Source: Pseudomonadota bacterium (GTDB lineage: Bacteria > Pseudomonadota > Alphaproteobacteria > Rhizobiales > Afifellaceae). Taken from it: DNA of 8,856 bases. The stretch lies in contig JAEZEK010000307.1 of assembly GCA_023417735.1 (NCBI GenBank), forward strand, positions 1-8,856, given 5' to 3'. Below the pieces are notes generated by a model. The model was not told where the DNA came from. It made no database searches and saw only the letters and a program-made list of their open reading frames with translations. Positions within the stretch are counted from its first letter, which is position 1, and the number at the start of each line of letters is the position of its first letter. The position numbers and the translations under genes were made by a program. Below, piece by piece: positions 1 through 6,606 of this stretch.

Positions 1-1080
1 GGCCTGGGGCGTGAGCCCGCGGGCGGCAGCGATCATGATCTTCCCGGCGGCCGTGCCGTCCGGGATCCCGACCGCGAAGAGCCTGAGCTGCTGGTCGAGA
101 TAGGCCGCGAACTGGCCGCCGAGATCGGGGAAGACAAGGCCCTGCTTCCCGCCGCCGGCCTGCCGCTGCACGCCGTGGCAGGAGCCGCAGGCCGGAACCA
201 GCCGCTCAGGAACGCCTTGGGTGGCGATCCGCTCGCCCTGCGCCAGGAGATCGGACGCGACCTCCCCCGCCGGCGGGAAGGGGCGGTCCGAGCGTGCCGC
301 GTAGAATTCGGCAAGGCGGGCCACATCGGCTTCCGAGAGTTCGGCAGCGACGGCCTCCATGATGCCGCTCGGGCGGGCGCCCGAGGCGTAGTCCCGAAGC
401 GCCTGGCGAAGGTAGTCGGCCTTCTGCCCGGCGAGGCGCGGAAAGGCGCCGTCGCCGCCGCCTTCGCCGTAGAGGCCGTGGCAGCGGGCGCAGGCGACGA
501 GCGCGTCGCCCGCCTGCCCGATTGCCGCGACCCGGAGCGCCGTCTCCTCGGAGTCCTCGGCAGGAAAGAGCGTCCCGCCGCGCGCCCGCTCGCGATACTC
601 GGCAGGAGGCATGCCGGGCATCGCCTCCAGGAAGGCGACCATCGCCCAGACCTCGTCGTCGCGCCGCTGCGTCGGCCAGGCCGGCATGCCCGTGTACTTC
701 ATGCCGTGCTTGACGATCCAGAACAGCTCGCGCTGGCTCCGATCTCCGATCAACGGGGGCAGGAAGGGCGGGACCGGCTGCATGCCGCGCGAAAGGGCGG
801 TCGGCCGGTCGCCGGGCGCGCCGTGGCAGGGCTCGCAAGCACCCGCATAATGGCCGAGACCGCGCGCGACGAGGGCGCGGTCGTCGAGAAGGGGCGGCTC
901 TTCGACGGTCATCGAATAGGTCCGCACCGAGCTGTCCCTGGCGAAGGTCAGGAACCAGGCCGTGATGGGCCAGTGCGGGGACGAGGCGGCGATGTTGTAG
1001 AGCCCTGACCACGCGAAGAGCAGCGCCCCCGCCGCCTGGACCCCGATCACGGCCGCGACGATGGGGAGAACGCCCTTCAT
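1..1080 (-). CDS. Membrane-anchored triheme c-type cytochrome (3' end beyond the window)
   Basis: Probable periplasmic electron carrier held to the inner membrane by its N terminus; 360 residues are visible and no stop is reached before the left edge. Residues 5-25 form one hydrophobic segment followed by SGLYNIAASSPHW, which looks like an uncleaved anchor. Three CxxCH heme sites are present: CEPCH (C82, C85, H86), CARCH (C197, C200, H201) and CGSCH (C298, C301, H302). Likely distal methionines are M132 (GMPAW), M241 (GIMEAV) and M349 (KIMIAA). Domain 1 is a single cytochrome c domain; domains 2 and 3 resemble each other (FPRLAGQ and FPDLGGQ blocks) like a diheme c4/c553 type. The ATG at 1080 has no clear Shine-Dalgarno site, but no better start is in frame nearby. 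It lies on the oxidase strand, 448 bp beyond the three-helix gene and separated from it by an opposite-strand gene, so it probably has its own promoter. A role as donor to the neighbouring oxidase is inferred from position. Confidence 0.9.
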   Translation of the reverse strand, partial: MKGVLPIVAAVIGVQAAGALLFAWSGLYNIAASSPHWPITAWFLTFARDSSVRTYSMTVEEPPLLDDRALVARGLGHYAGACEPCHGAPGDRPTALSRGMQPVPPFLPPLIGDRSQRELFWIVKHGMKYTGMPAWPTQRRDDEVWAMVAFLEAMPGMPPAEYRERARGGTLFPAEDSEETALRVAAIGQAGDALVACARCHGLYGEGGGDGAFPRLAGQKADYLRQALRDYASGARPSGIMEAVAAELSEADVARLAEFYAARSDRPFPPAGEVASDLLAQGERIATQGVPERLVPACGSCHGVQRQAGGGKQGLVFPDLGGQFAAYLDQQLRLFAVGIPDGTAAGKIMIAAARGLTPQA

Positions 1081-1202
1081 CGCGCGCGTCCGCCCGTCGC
1101 GCCGGGCCGACCCCTTGCGTAACCGACGCCGGCCGTGAAGGTTGGCCGCTCGGGGCAGCGAACCGCGCAAGCGGCCGGGCCTGCTCCCGAAGACCGACGG
1201 GC

Positions 1203-1210
1203 AAGGGAGG
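1203..1210 (+). promoter_or_regulatory. Strong ribosome binding site deciding the start of the 1217 gene
   Basis: AAGGGAGG lies six bases before the ATG at 1217. It is the best Shine-Dalgarno match in this part of the window and favours 1217 over the in-frame upstream TTG at 1142. The 136-bp gap to the divergent cytochrome gene (1081-1216) also holds a 7-bp inverted repeat, GGCCGCT at 1144-1150 with AGCGGCC at 1170-1176. No convincing -35/-10 pair was found there. Confidence 0.6.
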
Positions 1211-1216
1211 CGCGCG

Positions 1217-1504
1217 ATGACCGAGCGCACGGTTCACGAAGGCGAAGGTGTGCTGATGACGCGCGACGGCGGGATGCATCCCGGGCGGTACCGGCTCGTG
1301 AGCGAGCACGATCCCGCGCATGGCGTGCGCGGCACGCGTGGCCATTTCCAGCCAGTCGGCAGGCAGCCGCCGGGAACGGACGAGGTGCTCCGGGGACCGG
1401 CGACATTGCGGCTCGAGGACGGGCAGGAGACGGACGTCTCCCTGCACGGCCTGCATGGCGACCGCATCGAGATCGCGGGTGCGGGGCCGGTCCGCGGCTC
1501 GTAA
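1217..1504 (+). CDS. Small soluble protein of unknown function (95 aa)
   Basis: I do not recognise this family. The product is hydrophilic, with no signal peptide or membrane segment, and is rich in Gly, His, Asp/Glu and Arg. The C-terminal half (ATLRLEDGQETDVSLHGLHG, then DRIEIAGAGPV) has the alternating pattern of short beta strands joined by Gly/Asp turns, so a small beta-barrel or sandwich is possible. Evidence that it is a gene: a strong ribosome binding site at 1203-1210, a start and stop that fit neatly between neighbours, and third codon positions that are mostly G or C. It runs against the oxidase genes, is divergent from the cytochrome c gene and is convergent with the three-helix membrane gene, with only 24 bp between the two stop codons. 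It sits inside a respiratory locus but nothing in the sequence ties it to the oxidase. A spurious reading frame is less likely but not excluded. Confidence 0.6.
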   Translation: MTERTVHEGEGVLMTRDGGMHPGRYRLVSEHDPAHGVRGTRGHFQPVGRQPPGTDEVLRGPATLRLEDGQETDVSLHGLHGDRIEIAGAGPVRGS

Positions 1505-1528
1505 TGATGGCGTGCATGGCCCCCTCCA

Positions 1529-1876
1529 TCAGGCGCAGGACCGGCTGATCAGCGCCGGCAGCCCCGTCCAGACGATCGCCACGGAGGCGAGCATCGCAAC
1601 GGCGAGCGAGACGGATCGGACGAAGCGCGTCGCCGGATCGCGCCGCTCGGTGGGGTCGCCGATGCGCACGCCGCGGAGCAGGAGCGGGACGATCGCAGCC
1701 AGCGCGAGCGCGGTGACGGTACCCACAGCCACGGGAAGGACGATGCCCGCCTCGCCCCACCCGAAGGTGCAGGCGAGCGTGTTGAGGGCGTAGACAAGCG
1801 TGAACTGCGCCGCCCAGACGATGAAGCCCGCGCTGATCAGGAAGAGCGCCGCGCCTGCCGACATCTCGGGCCGCAT
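1529..1876 (-). CDS. Small three-helix membrane protein of the oxidase operon, unknown function
   Basis: A 115-residue protein with three predicted membrane helices at about 9-31, 45-68 and 88-109, and a short charged loop (RIGDPTERRDPATR, residues 71-84) between helices 2 and 3. Its ATG shares one base with the stop of the upstream oxidase gene (TGATG, 1874-1878), so translation is almost certainly coupled. No separate ribosome binding site is seen; M5 is an alternative start. The first helix block (WAAQFTLVYALNTLACTFGW) has the aromatic/small-residue style of small membrane proteins often found beside alternative oxidase genes, but it has no CxxCH, CuA or heme-ligand motif. It could be an accessory oxidase subunit comparable to subunit IV, or an assembly factor. 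That role is inferred only from the operon; no known subunit IV signature was recognised. Confidence 0.85.
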   Translation of the reverse strand: MRPEMSAGAALFLISAGFIVWAAQFTLVYALNTLACTFGWGEAGIVLPVAVGTVTALALAAIVPLLLRGVRIGDPTERRDPATRFVRSVSLAVAMLASVAIVWTGLPALISRSCA

Positions 1877-4392
1877 CAGCCGACCGTCCGCGGGAAGAGG
1901 TGCATCACGGCGAGGCCGACGAGGCCCTGCGCCACGGCATAGAGCCAGAGCATGCGCAGATTGTCGAAGGTGACGCGGCGGCGGCCGTTGAGCAGGCCGG
2001 CGAGCGAGCGGGCGACGGTGTAGAGCGCCATCACGACGAGGGTCGCGACGTAGAAGGCCTGGATCGATATGAGCGCGAAGACGATCGCGCCGTAGCTCGT
2101 CTCCGCCGGCCGCACGCCGGCGTCCCACTGCGCGAGGATCTCGGCGGCCGAAGCGCCCACGATGAGCGGGACCGCCGCCAGGATCAGGAGCCGCACGGGC
2201 CAGTGGCTCGCGCCGGGGGTGCGTGCGAGAAAGCGGTCGGCGAGGAGCAGCGAGCCGGTGCCGCCGGCGTAGAGCGCCGCTGCCGCGGCCGGCCAGCGGA
2301 GATCGGGTATGCCTGCGCCCGGAGGCGGCCAGGCCTCCGCATTGCCGAGCCACAGGAACAGGTAGGAGAAGACGGCGCAGGCGTAGAGCGCGCCGCCCAC
2401 CAGCATCAGCACCACCATCGCCCACCAGGAATGGCTGACGGGGCCGGTGGCATAGACGGGAAGCCGGATGCCGCCGCCGATGTCGACGGGCGGAAGGTCG
2501 GGATCCGGATCCGTCTCCCAGGCCCATTTGATGATGAACGCGATCGCCAGCACGCCGCTGATCGCGGCCGGGACGACGAACTTGACGGTGAGGAGCAGGA
2601 AGAAGCCGGCCGTGAAGACGGCGCCGAGCACGGTCGACCAACTCGGCCCCGGGATGCGCAGCAGGTATTGCGGCTCGGCCCGCACCGGGCTCGTCACGAT
2701 CGTCTCGCGGAGGCCGGTCGCGGTGCCGGGGAGATAGTAGCGCCCGGCCTCGACGTCCTCGGCGAGGTTCGCCTGGTCCCAGATCGGCTCGCGGCTGGTG
2801 ACGATCGGCACGCTCCGCGTCTGGTAGGTGTCGTTCGGCAGCCATTCGAGCGTGCCGGCGTTCCAGACGTTTCCGGCCTGCTCGCCGCCGAAGGGACGGA
2901 AGCGGCGGGCGAGGTCGTAGAGGAACACCGCCACCCCGGCCGCGATCAGGAATGCGCCGGCCGTCGAAACCGCGTTCGCGACGTTCCAGCCGAGGCCGTC
3001 CGGATAGGTGTAGACGCGCCTCGGCATGCCGCGCATGCCGGTGACGTGCATCGTGAAGAAGGTGACGTTGACGCCCACGAACATGAGGCCGAAGACCCAG
3101 CGGCCGAGCGTCTCCGACATCTGAACGCTGATCGAAGGCGCCCAGTAGTAGAAGGCGGCAAAGAGCGGGAACACCATTCCGCCGATCAGCACGTAATGGA
3201 AGTGCGCGACGACGAAGTAGGTGTCGTGCACCTGCCAGTCGAACGGCATCATGGCGACCATGACGCCCGTGAGCCCCCCGAGCGTGAAGATGAAGAGGAA
3301 CCCGAGGATGAAAAGGCCGGGGGTTTCGAGCCGCATCTTGCCGCGCGCGATGGTCGCGATCCAGGCGAAGACCTGGATGCCGCTCGGAACCGCGACCGCC
3401 ATGCTGGCCGCCGAGAAGAAGCTCAGCGACAGCTCCGGCAGGCCGGTGGTGAACATGTGGTGGACCCAGAGGCCGAAGCTCAGGAAGCCCGTCGCGATGA
3501 TGGCGAGCACGACCATGCGGTAGCCGGCGAGCGGCGTCTGCGCCATGGTCGGCAGGATCATCGACACCATGCCGGCCGCCGGCAGGAAGATGATGTAGAC
3601 CTCGGGATGGCCGAAGAACCAGAAGAGGTGCTGCCAGAGGAGCGGGTCGCCGCCTCGCTCCGCGATGAAGAAGGGCCAGTGGAAGGCGCGCTCGAGCTCC
3701 AGGAGCAGCGTGCACAGGATCACCGCCGGAAAGGCGAAGATGATCATCGCGGCGAAGACGAGCATCGCCCAGGAATAGACCGGGAGCTTGTCGAGGCCCT
3801 GCCCCGGCGCGCGCGTCTTGAGCACGCCCACCACGATCTCCATCGCGCCTGCGATCGCGGAGATCTCGATGAAGCCGATGCCGAGCAGCCAGAAATCGGC
3901 GTTGATGCCGGGCGCGAATTCGTAGCTGGAGAGCGGCGGGTACATGAACCAGCCGCTCTTCGGCGCGACGTCGAAGAAGATGCTCGTGAAGAAGACTGTC
4001 CCGCCGACGAAATAGGCCCAGAACGCGTAGGCGCTGAGGCGCGGGAACGGCAGGTCGCGGGCGGCCTGCAGGTTCGGCAGGAGATAGACCGCGAGCGCCT
4101 CCACGACCGGAACGGCGAACAGGAACATCATCACCGTGCCGTGCATGGTGAACATCTGGTTGTAGAGGTCGTGCCGGACGAGATCGTTCGACGGGACGGC
4201 GAGCTGGGTGCGCATGACGAGCGCGAGGATGCCGGCCAGCACGAAGAACATCACCGCCGTGCCCACGTAGAACACGCCGATGACGTTGTTGTTGACCTCG
4301 GAGAGGATCCGCCAGCCCTTCGGCATCTCCCAGGCGCGCTCGAGCGCCTCGAGCTCGCCTGGCGGGCGCGGGGTTGCGTTGGGCAGCCTCAT
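1876..4392 (-). CDS. coxA: Cytochrome c oxidase subunit I fused to subunit III
   Basis: Catalytic subunit of a heme-copper oxidase, reducing O2 to water at heme a3/CuB in the inner membrane; 838 residues. Residues 30-500 carry the 12-helix subunit I core. Visible ligands: H84 (heme a, FTMHGT), H262 with E264 and Y266 (GHPEVY; CuB, proton-channel glutamate, cross-linked tyrosine), H311-H312 (CuB), H389-D390, H397 (heme a3), H399 (heme a) and R458-R459 (propionates). These mark an A1-type enzyme. Residues 585-838 hold about seven further helices in the position of subunit III; Thermus caa3 is a known I/III fusion. Oddities: the K-channel lysine position is Q340 (PSGIQVFAW); D113 is kept but the D-channel asparagine positions are V102 and S120; the helix III glutamate of subunit III aligns to G666. 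The ATG overlaps the coxB stop (ATGA, 4389-4392) and the stop overlaps the next start. The subunit I core resembles the alternative oxidases of rhizobia rather than the housekeeping aa3. Confidence 0.96.
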   Translation of the reverse strand: MRLPNATPRPPGELEALERAWEMPKGWRILSEVNNNVIGVFYVGTAVMFFVLAGILALVMRTQLAVPSNDLVRHDLYNQMFTMHGTVMMFLFAVPVVEALAVYLLPNLQAARDLPFPRLSAYAFWAYFVGGTVFFTSIFFDVAPKSGWFMYPPLSSYEFAPGINADFWLLGIGFIEISAIAGAMEIVVGVLKTRAPGQGLDKLPVYSWAMLVFAAMIIFAFPAVILCTLLLELERAFHWPFFIAERGGDPLLWQHLFWFFGHPEVYIIFLPAAGMVSMILPTMAQTPLAGYRMVVLAIIATGFLSFGLWVHHMFTTGLPELSLSFFSAASMAVAVPSGIQVFAWIATIARGKMRLETPGLFILGFLFIFTLGGLTGVMVAMMPFDWQVHDTYFVVAHFHYVLIGGMVFPLFAAFYYWAPSISVQMSETLGRWVFGLMFVGVNVTFFTMHVTGMRGMPRRVYTYPDGLGWNVANAVSTAGAFLIAAGVAVFLYDLARRFRPFGGEQAGNVWNAGTLEWLPNDTYQTRSVPIVTSREPIWDQANLAEDVEAGRYYLPGTATGLRETIVTSPVRAEPQYLLRIPGPSWSTVLGAVFTAGFFLLLTVKFVVPAAISGVLAIAFIIKWAWETDPDPDLPPVDIGGGIRLPVYATGPVSHSWWAMVVLMLVGGALYACAVFSYLFLWLGNAEAWPPPGAGIPDLRWPAAAAALYAGGTGSLLLADRFLARTPGASHWPVRLLILAAVPLIVGASAAEILAQWDAGVRPAETSYGAIVFALISIQAFYVATLVVMALYTVARSLAGLLNGRRRVTFDNLRMLWLYAVAQGLVGLAVMHLFPRTVG

Positions 4393-5369
4393 TTCAGGCC
4401 GCCCAGGTAGCCCGCCAGCGCGTCGAGGTCGTCCGCGTCCAGCACGGCGAAGGACGGCATCCGGGCCTCCGGCTTGATGTGCTGGGCAGAGGCGATCCAG
4501 GCGGCGAGCGTGGACCGCTCGTTGCGGAGCGTACCGGCGGCGATCGACACGCGGCTGCCGACATGGGTGAGGTCGGGGCCGATCACGCCGCCTGCCGGCG
4601 TGCCGCGGATCGTGTGGCAGGCGCCGCAGCCGGTCTCCACGAAGAGCCTCGCGCCGCGCGCCGCATCGTCGCCGGCCGCCGCGGCAGGACCGCTCTCCCG
4701 GCGCAGCCAATCGTCGAACGCCTGCGGCTCCATCGCGACGGCATAGAAGGCCATCAGGGCATGCTGGGCGCCGCAATACTCCGCGCACTGGCCGCGGTAG
4801 ACGCCCGCCCGGCCTGCCGAGAAGCGATAGGTGTTCACCCGGCCCGGGATCATGTCGAGCTTGCCGGCGAGGCTCGGCACCCAGAAGGAATGGATGACGT
4901 CCGCCGCCTTCAGCACGAACTCGACCGGGACGCCGACGGGCATCCGGATCTCGTTCGCAGATACGGCCATCACCGTGCCCTCGTCGTCGAGATAGCTGAC
5001 GCGCCACCACCATTGCTCGCCGGTGACCTCGATCCGGAGGCCAACGGATTCCGCCGGAGGATCGATCGCCCGCAGCATGGTCAGGCCGACGATCAGAAGG
5101 ACCGTGAGCGTCACCACCGGGAAGACGATGCCGCCCGCCACGATCGCTCCGCTGCTGCCGAGCCAGTGGCGGCGGTCGGGGGCGGCGAAGACGGCGTAGG
5201 CAGTGAGAGCCAGAACCAGGAGCAGGATCGCGGCTGCGCCGCCGGTCATCCACCAGGTCAGCGCCGCCACCCGCTCCGCGTGCGGCCCGGCCGTGTCGAG
5301 CATCGACTGCGGCCCCCCGCAACCCGCGGGAACGACCGCGACGAGAGGGAGAATACGGCCGGGCTTCAC
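4389..5369 (-). CDS. coxB: Cytochrome c oxidase subunit II with C-terminal cytochrome c domain (caa3 type), lipoprotein
   Basis: Takes electrons from a c-type donor and passes them to subunit I. With a GTG start at 5369 the product has 326 residues: a lipoprotein signal ending at VVPAGC (lipidated C17), two membrane helices (about 40-62 and 76-99), a CuA cupredoxin domain (about 108-215) and a cytochrome c domain (about 235-326). CuA ligands are H160, C195, E197, C199, H203 and M206 (CAEYCGAQHALM); the aromatic patch EQWWWRVSY (residues 118-126) is the usual electron-entry region. The cytochrome domain has CGACH (C248, C251, H252) and a likely distal M304 (ARMPSF). No in-frame ATG precedes the signal peptide at a sensible distance, so the start is GTG. 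The GTG at 5384 would give a five-residue longer n-region; neither has a good Shine-Dalgarno site. It is the first gene of the operon, overlapping coxA by four bases. Confidence 0.95.
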   Translation of the reverse strand: MKPGRILPLVAVVPAGCGGPQSMLDTAGPHAERVAALTWWMTGGAAAILLLVLALTAYAVFAAPDRRHWLGSSGAIVAGGIVFPVVTLTVLLIVGLTMLRAIDPPAESVGLRIEVTGEQWWWRVSYLDDEGTVMAVSANEIRMPVGVPVEFVLKAADVIHSFWVPSLAGKLDMIPGRVNTYRFSAGRAGVYRGQCAEYCGAQHALMAFYAVAMEPQAFDDWLRRESGPAAAAGDDAARGARLFVETGCGACHTIRGTPAGGVIGPDLTHVGSRVSIAAGTLRNERSTLAAWIASAQHIKPEARMPSFAVLDADDLDALAGYLGGLK

Positions 5370-5444
5370 GGTGGTGCGTGGCACGTCTTCGAACCGCCGG
5401 ATAGCCGATTCAAGGCTTCTTCGCTTCCGCCAGGACCCGCGCCG

Positions 5445-5497
5445 TTCCGGAACGCCGGAAAGACTCACCCCTGAAAGTCTAGAGGAGGCTTTCCGGC
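5445..5497. repeat. Nested perfect inverted repeats upstream of coxB
   Basis: Two overlapping perfect palindromes are visible. GCCGGAAAG at 5454-5462 is the exact reverse complement of CTTTCCGGC at 5489-5497 (9-bp arms, 26-base spacer). TTCCGG at 5445-5450 is the exact reverse complement of CCGGAA at 5455-5460 (6-bp arms, 4-base spacer), so the block CCGGAA at 5455-5460 takes part in both. A further pair, AGACT at 5461-5465 and AGTCT at 5476-5480, lies mainly inside the larger loop. The block sits in the 190-bp gap between the regulator gene and coxB. No run of T follows on either strand, so a classical intrinsic terminator is unlikely; an operator or a structured mRNA leader is more plausible. 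Confidence 0.6.
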
Positions 5498-5503
5498 AGA
5501 CAA
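5476..5503 (-). promoter_or_regulatory. Candidate promoter of the oxidase operon
   Basis: On the minus strand TTGTCT (5503-5498) and TAGACT (5481-5476) are separated by 16 bases, each matching four of six bases of the sigma-70 consensus. Transcription would begin near 5469, leaving a leader of about 100 bases before the coxB GTG. The right arm of the 9-bp inverted repeat (5489-5497) falls within the spacer. Weak matches of this kind are common by chance, so this is a suggestion only. Confidence 0.25.
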
Positions 5504-5559
5504 GCTGCGCCTGCGGGATTCGGAGCTGTGTGCAACGCCGCGGCGCGGGCGTGTCGGCA

Positions 5560-6606
5560 TCAGGCGCCCGACGCCGGGCGCGCGAAATCGGGCATGCGGA
5601 AGCGGCGGCGATAGGCACCCGGCGCAAGGCCGGTCAGGCGCCTGAAGAGGCGGCGGAAGAAGGCCGGCTCCTCGTACCCGACCTGCCAGCTGATCTCGTC
5701 GATCGGGGCCTCCGTCCGCTCCAGCCGGCGCTTGGCCTCCTCCACCCTGAGGCGCTGCACGTAGGCGATCGGGCTGAGGCCGGTCGCGCTCGCGAACCTG
5801 CGTTTGAACGTGCGCTCCGGCAGGCCGGCGCATCGCGCCATCTCCACGAGGGGTTTCGCGACGGCGAAGTGGCCGGCGATCCAGTCCTGCGCCGAGGCGA
5901 CCGCGCTGTCGCCGTGATCCCTGCGGCCCTCGAAGACGATATAGGGGGCGAGCCCGTCCTGGTGCCATTGGAGCGCGAAATAGCGCGCCACCGTCTGCGC
6001 CGCCGTCGCCCCCGCATGGCGCGCGATCAAATAGAGGACCAGATCGTGCCAGGTCATGGAGGCGCCCGAGGTGATCAGCTCCTCGCGCCGGCCGGCGATG
6101 ACGAGAACCCGCTCCGGAAAGACGGCGACATCCGGGAAGGCGGCCTGGAACAGGCGGGCATAGCCGAAATGCACGGTCGCGGGCATGCCGTCGAAAAGGC
6201 CGGTCTCGGCCAGCAGGAAGATGCCGGAACAGGCCGAGCAGAGGAGCGCGCCGCGCCGGTGCATCGCCTCCAGCCACGCGACGAGCTCCGGGTAGCGCCC
6301 CTTCCGCCATCCGTCCGGCCCGATCATCACGGAAGGCACGATGACGATGTCGGTCGCCTCGACCGCGGCCACGCTCCGCTGCACCGTGACCGGGACCCCG
6401 CTCGCGAGTTGCAGCGGCCCGGCCGAGAGCCCGACGATCTCCACCGCAAAGGGGGGCGGCGTCCGCGGCGCGCCGGCGTCCGGCGGCACGAAGGAGAAGG
6501 CGTTCATCACGTCGAACACGCCGGTGAGCGTCGACACGGCGGCCTCCGGAATGGCGAGGAGGCTGACGTGGAGCGGCTCCGATCCGGCTGCGGTCCGAGG
6601 GGGCAT
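5560..6606 (-). CDS. GlxA/FtrA-family transcription regulator (DJ-1/PfpI-like domain plus AraC helix-turn-helix)
   Basis: Cytoplasmic DNA-binding regulator of 348 residues, the usual length for this family. Residues about 11-200 form a DJ-1/PfpI-like amidotransferase fold with the nucleophile-elbow block CSACSGIFLLAETGLFDG (123-140; C126 at the usual cysteine position) and H146 in ATVHFGYARLF. Residues about 236-336 are the AraC double helix-turn-helix: DWIAGHF, LPERTFKRRFASATGLSP, YVQRLRVEEAKRRLE, then ISWQVGYEEPAFFRRLFRR. In characterised relatives the N-terminal domain senses a small nitrogenous or metabolite ligand; the ligand here cannot be told. The chosen ATG at 6606 has AAGAGAG five bases upstream and directly precedes the conserved start of the fold; M at 6633 is an alternative. 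It is divergent from the methyltransferase gene (191 bp apart), a common regulator-target layout, and ends 190 bp before coxB on the same strand. Control of the methyltransferase, of itself or of the oxidase operon is inference. Confidence 0.93.
   Translation of the reverse strand: MPPRTAAGSEPLHVSLLAIPEAAVSTLTGVFDVMNAFSFVPPDAGAPRTPPPFAVEIVGLSAGPLQLASGVPVTVQRSVAAVEATDIVIVPSVMIGPDGWRKGRYPELVAWLEAMHRRGALLCSACSGIFLLAETGLFDGMPATVHFGYARLFQAAFPDVAVFPERVLVIAGRREELITSGASMTWHDLVLYLIARHAGATAAQTVARYFALQWHQDGLAPYIVFEGRRDHGDSAVASAQDWIAGHFAVAKPLVEMARCAGLPERTFKRRFASATGLSPIAYVQRLRVEEAKRRLERTEAPIDEISWQVGYEEPAFFRRLFRRLTGLAPGAYRRRFRMPDFARPASGA

Noticed and set aside
175..1008. A 277-codon plus-strand frame opposite the triheme cytochrome
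   Set aside because: The opposite strand has three intact CxxCH sites and conserved blocks throughout; the plus-strand product has no recognisable motif and Arg/Gly-rich shadow composition.
1505..1528. Possible bidirectional terminator between convergent stop codons
   Set aside because: No stem of useful length and no T-run was found in the 24-bp gap.
1877..3715. Possible long N-terminal extension of the three-helix membrane protein
   Set aside because: The upstream part of that frame lies out of phase inside coxA and is Arg/Pro-rich nonsense; the coupled ATG at 1876 gives a compact membrane protein.
1900..4410. An 836-codon open frame on the plus strand opposite coxA
   Set aside because: It is the antisense of a clear oxidase gene in GC-rich DNA. 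The product is an almost uninterrupted run of Arg, Glu, Asp, His and Gly with no domain, which is what the complement of membrane-helix codons produces.
5454..5497. Intrinsic terminator of the regulator gene
   Set aside because: The stem is perfect, but the loop is 26 bases and no U-tract follows on the minus strand, so operator or leader structure is favoured.
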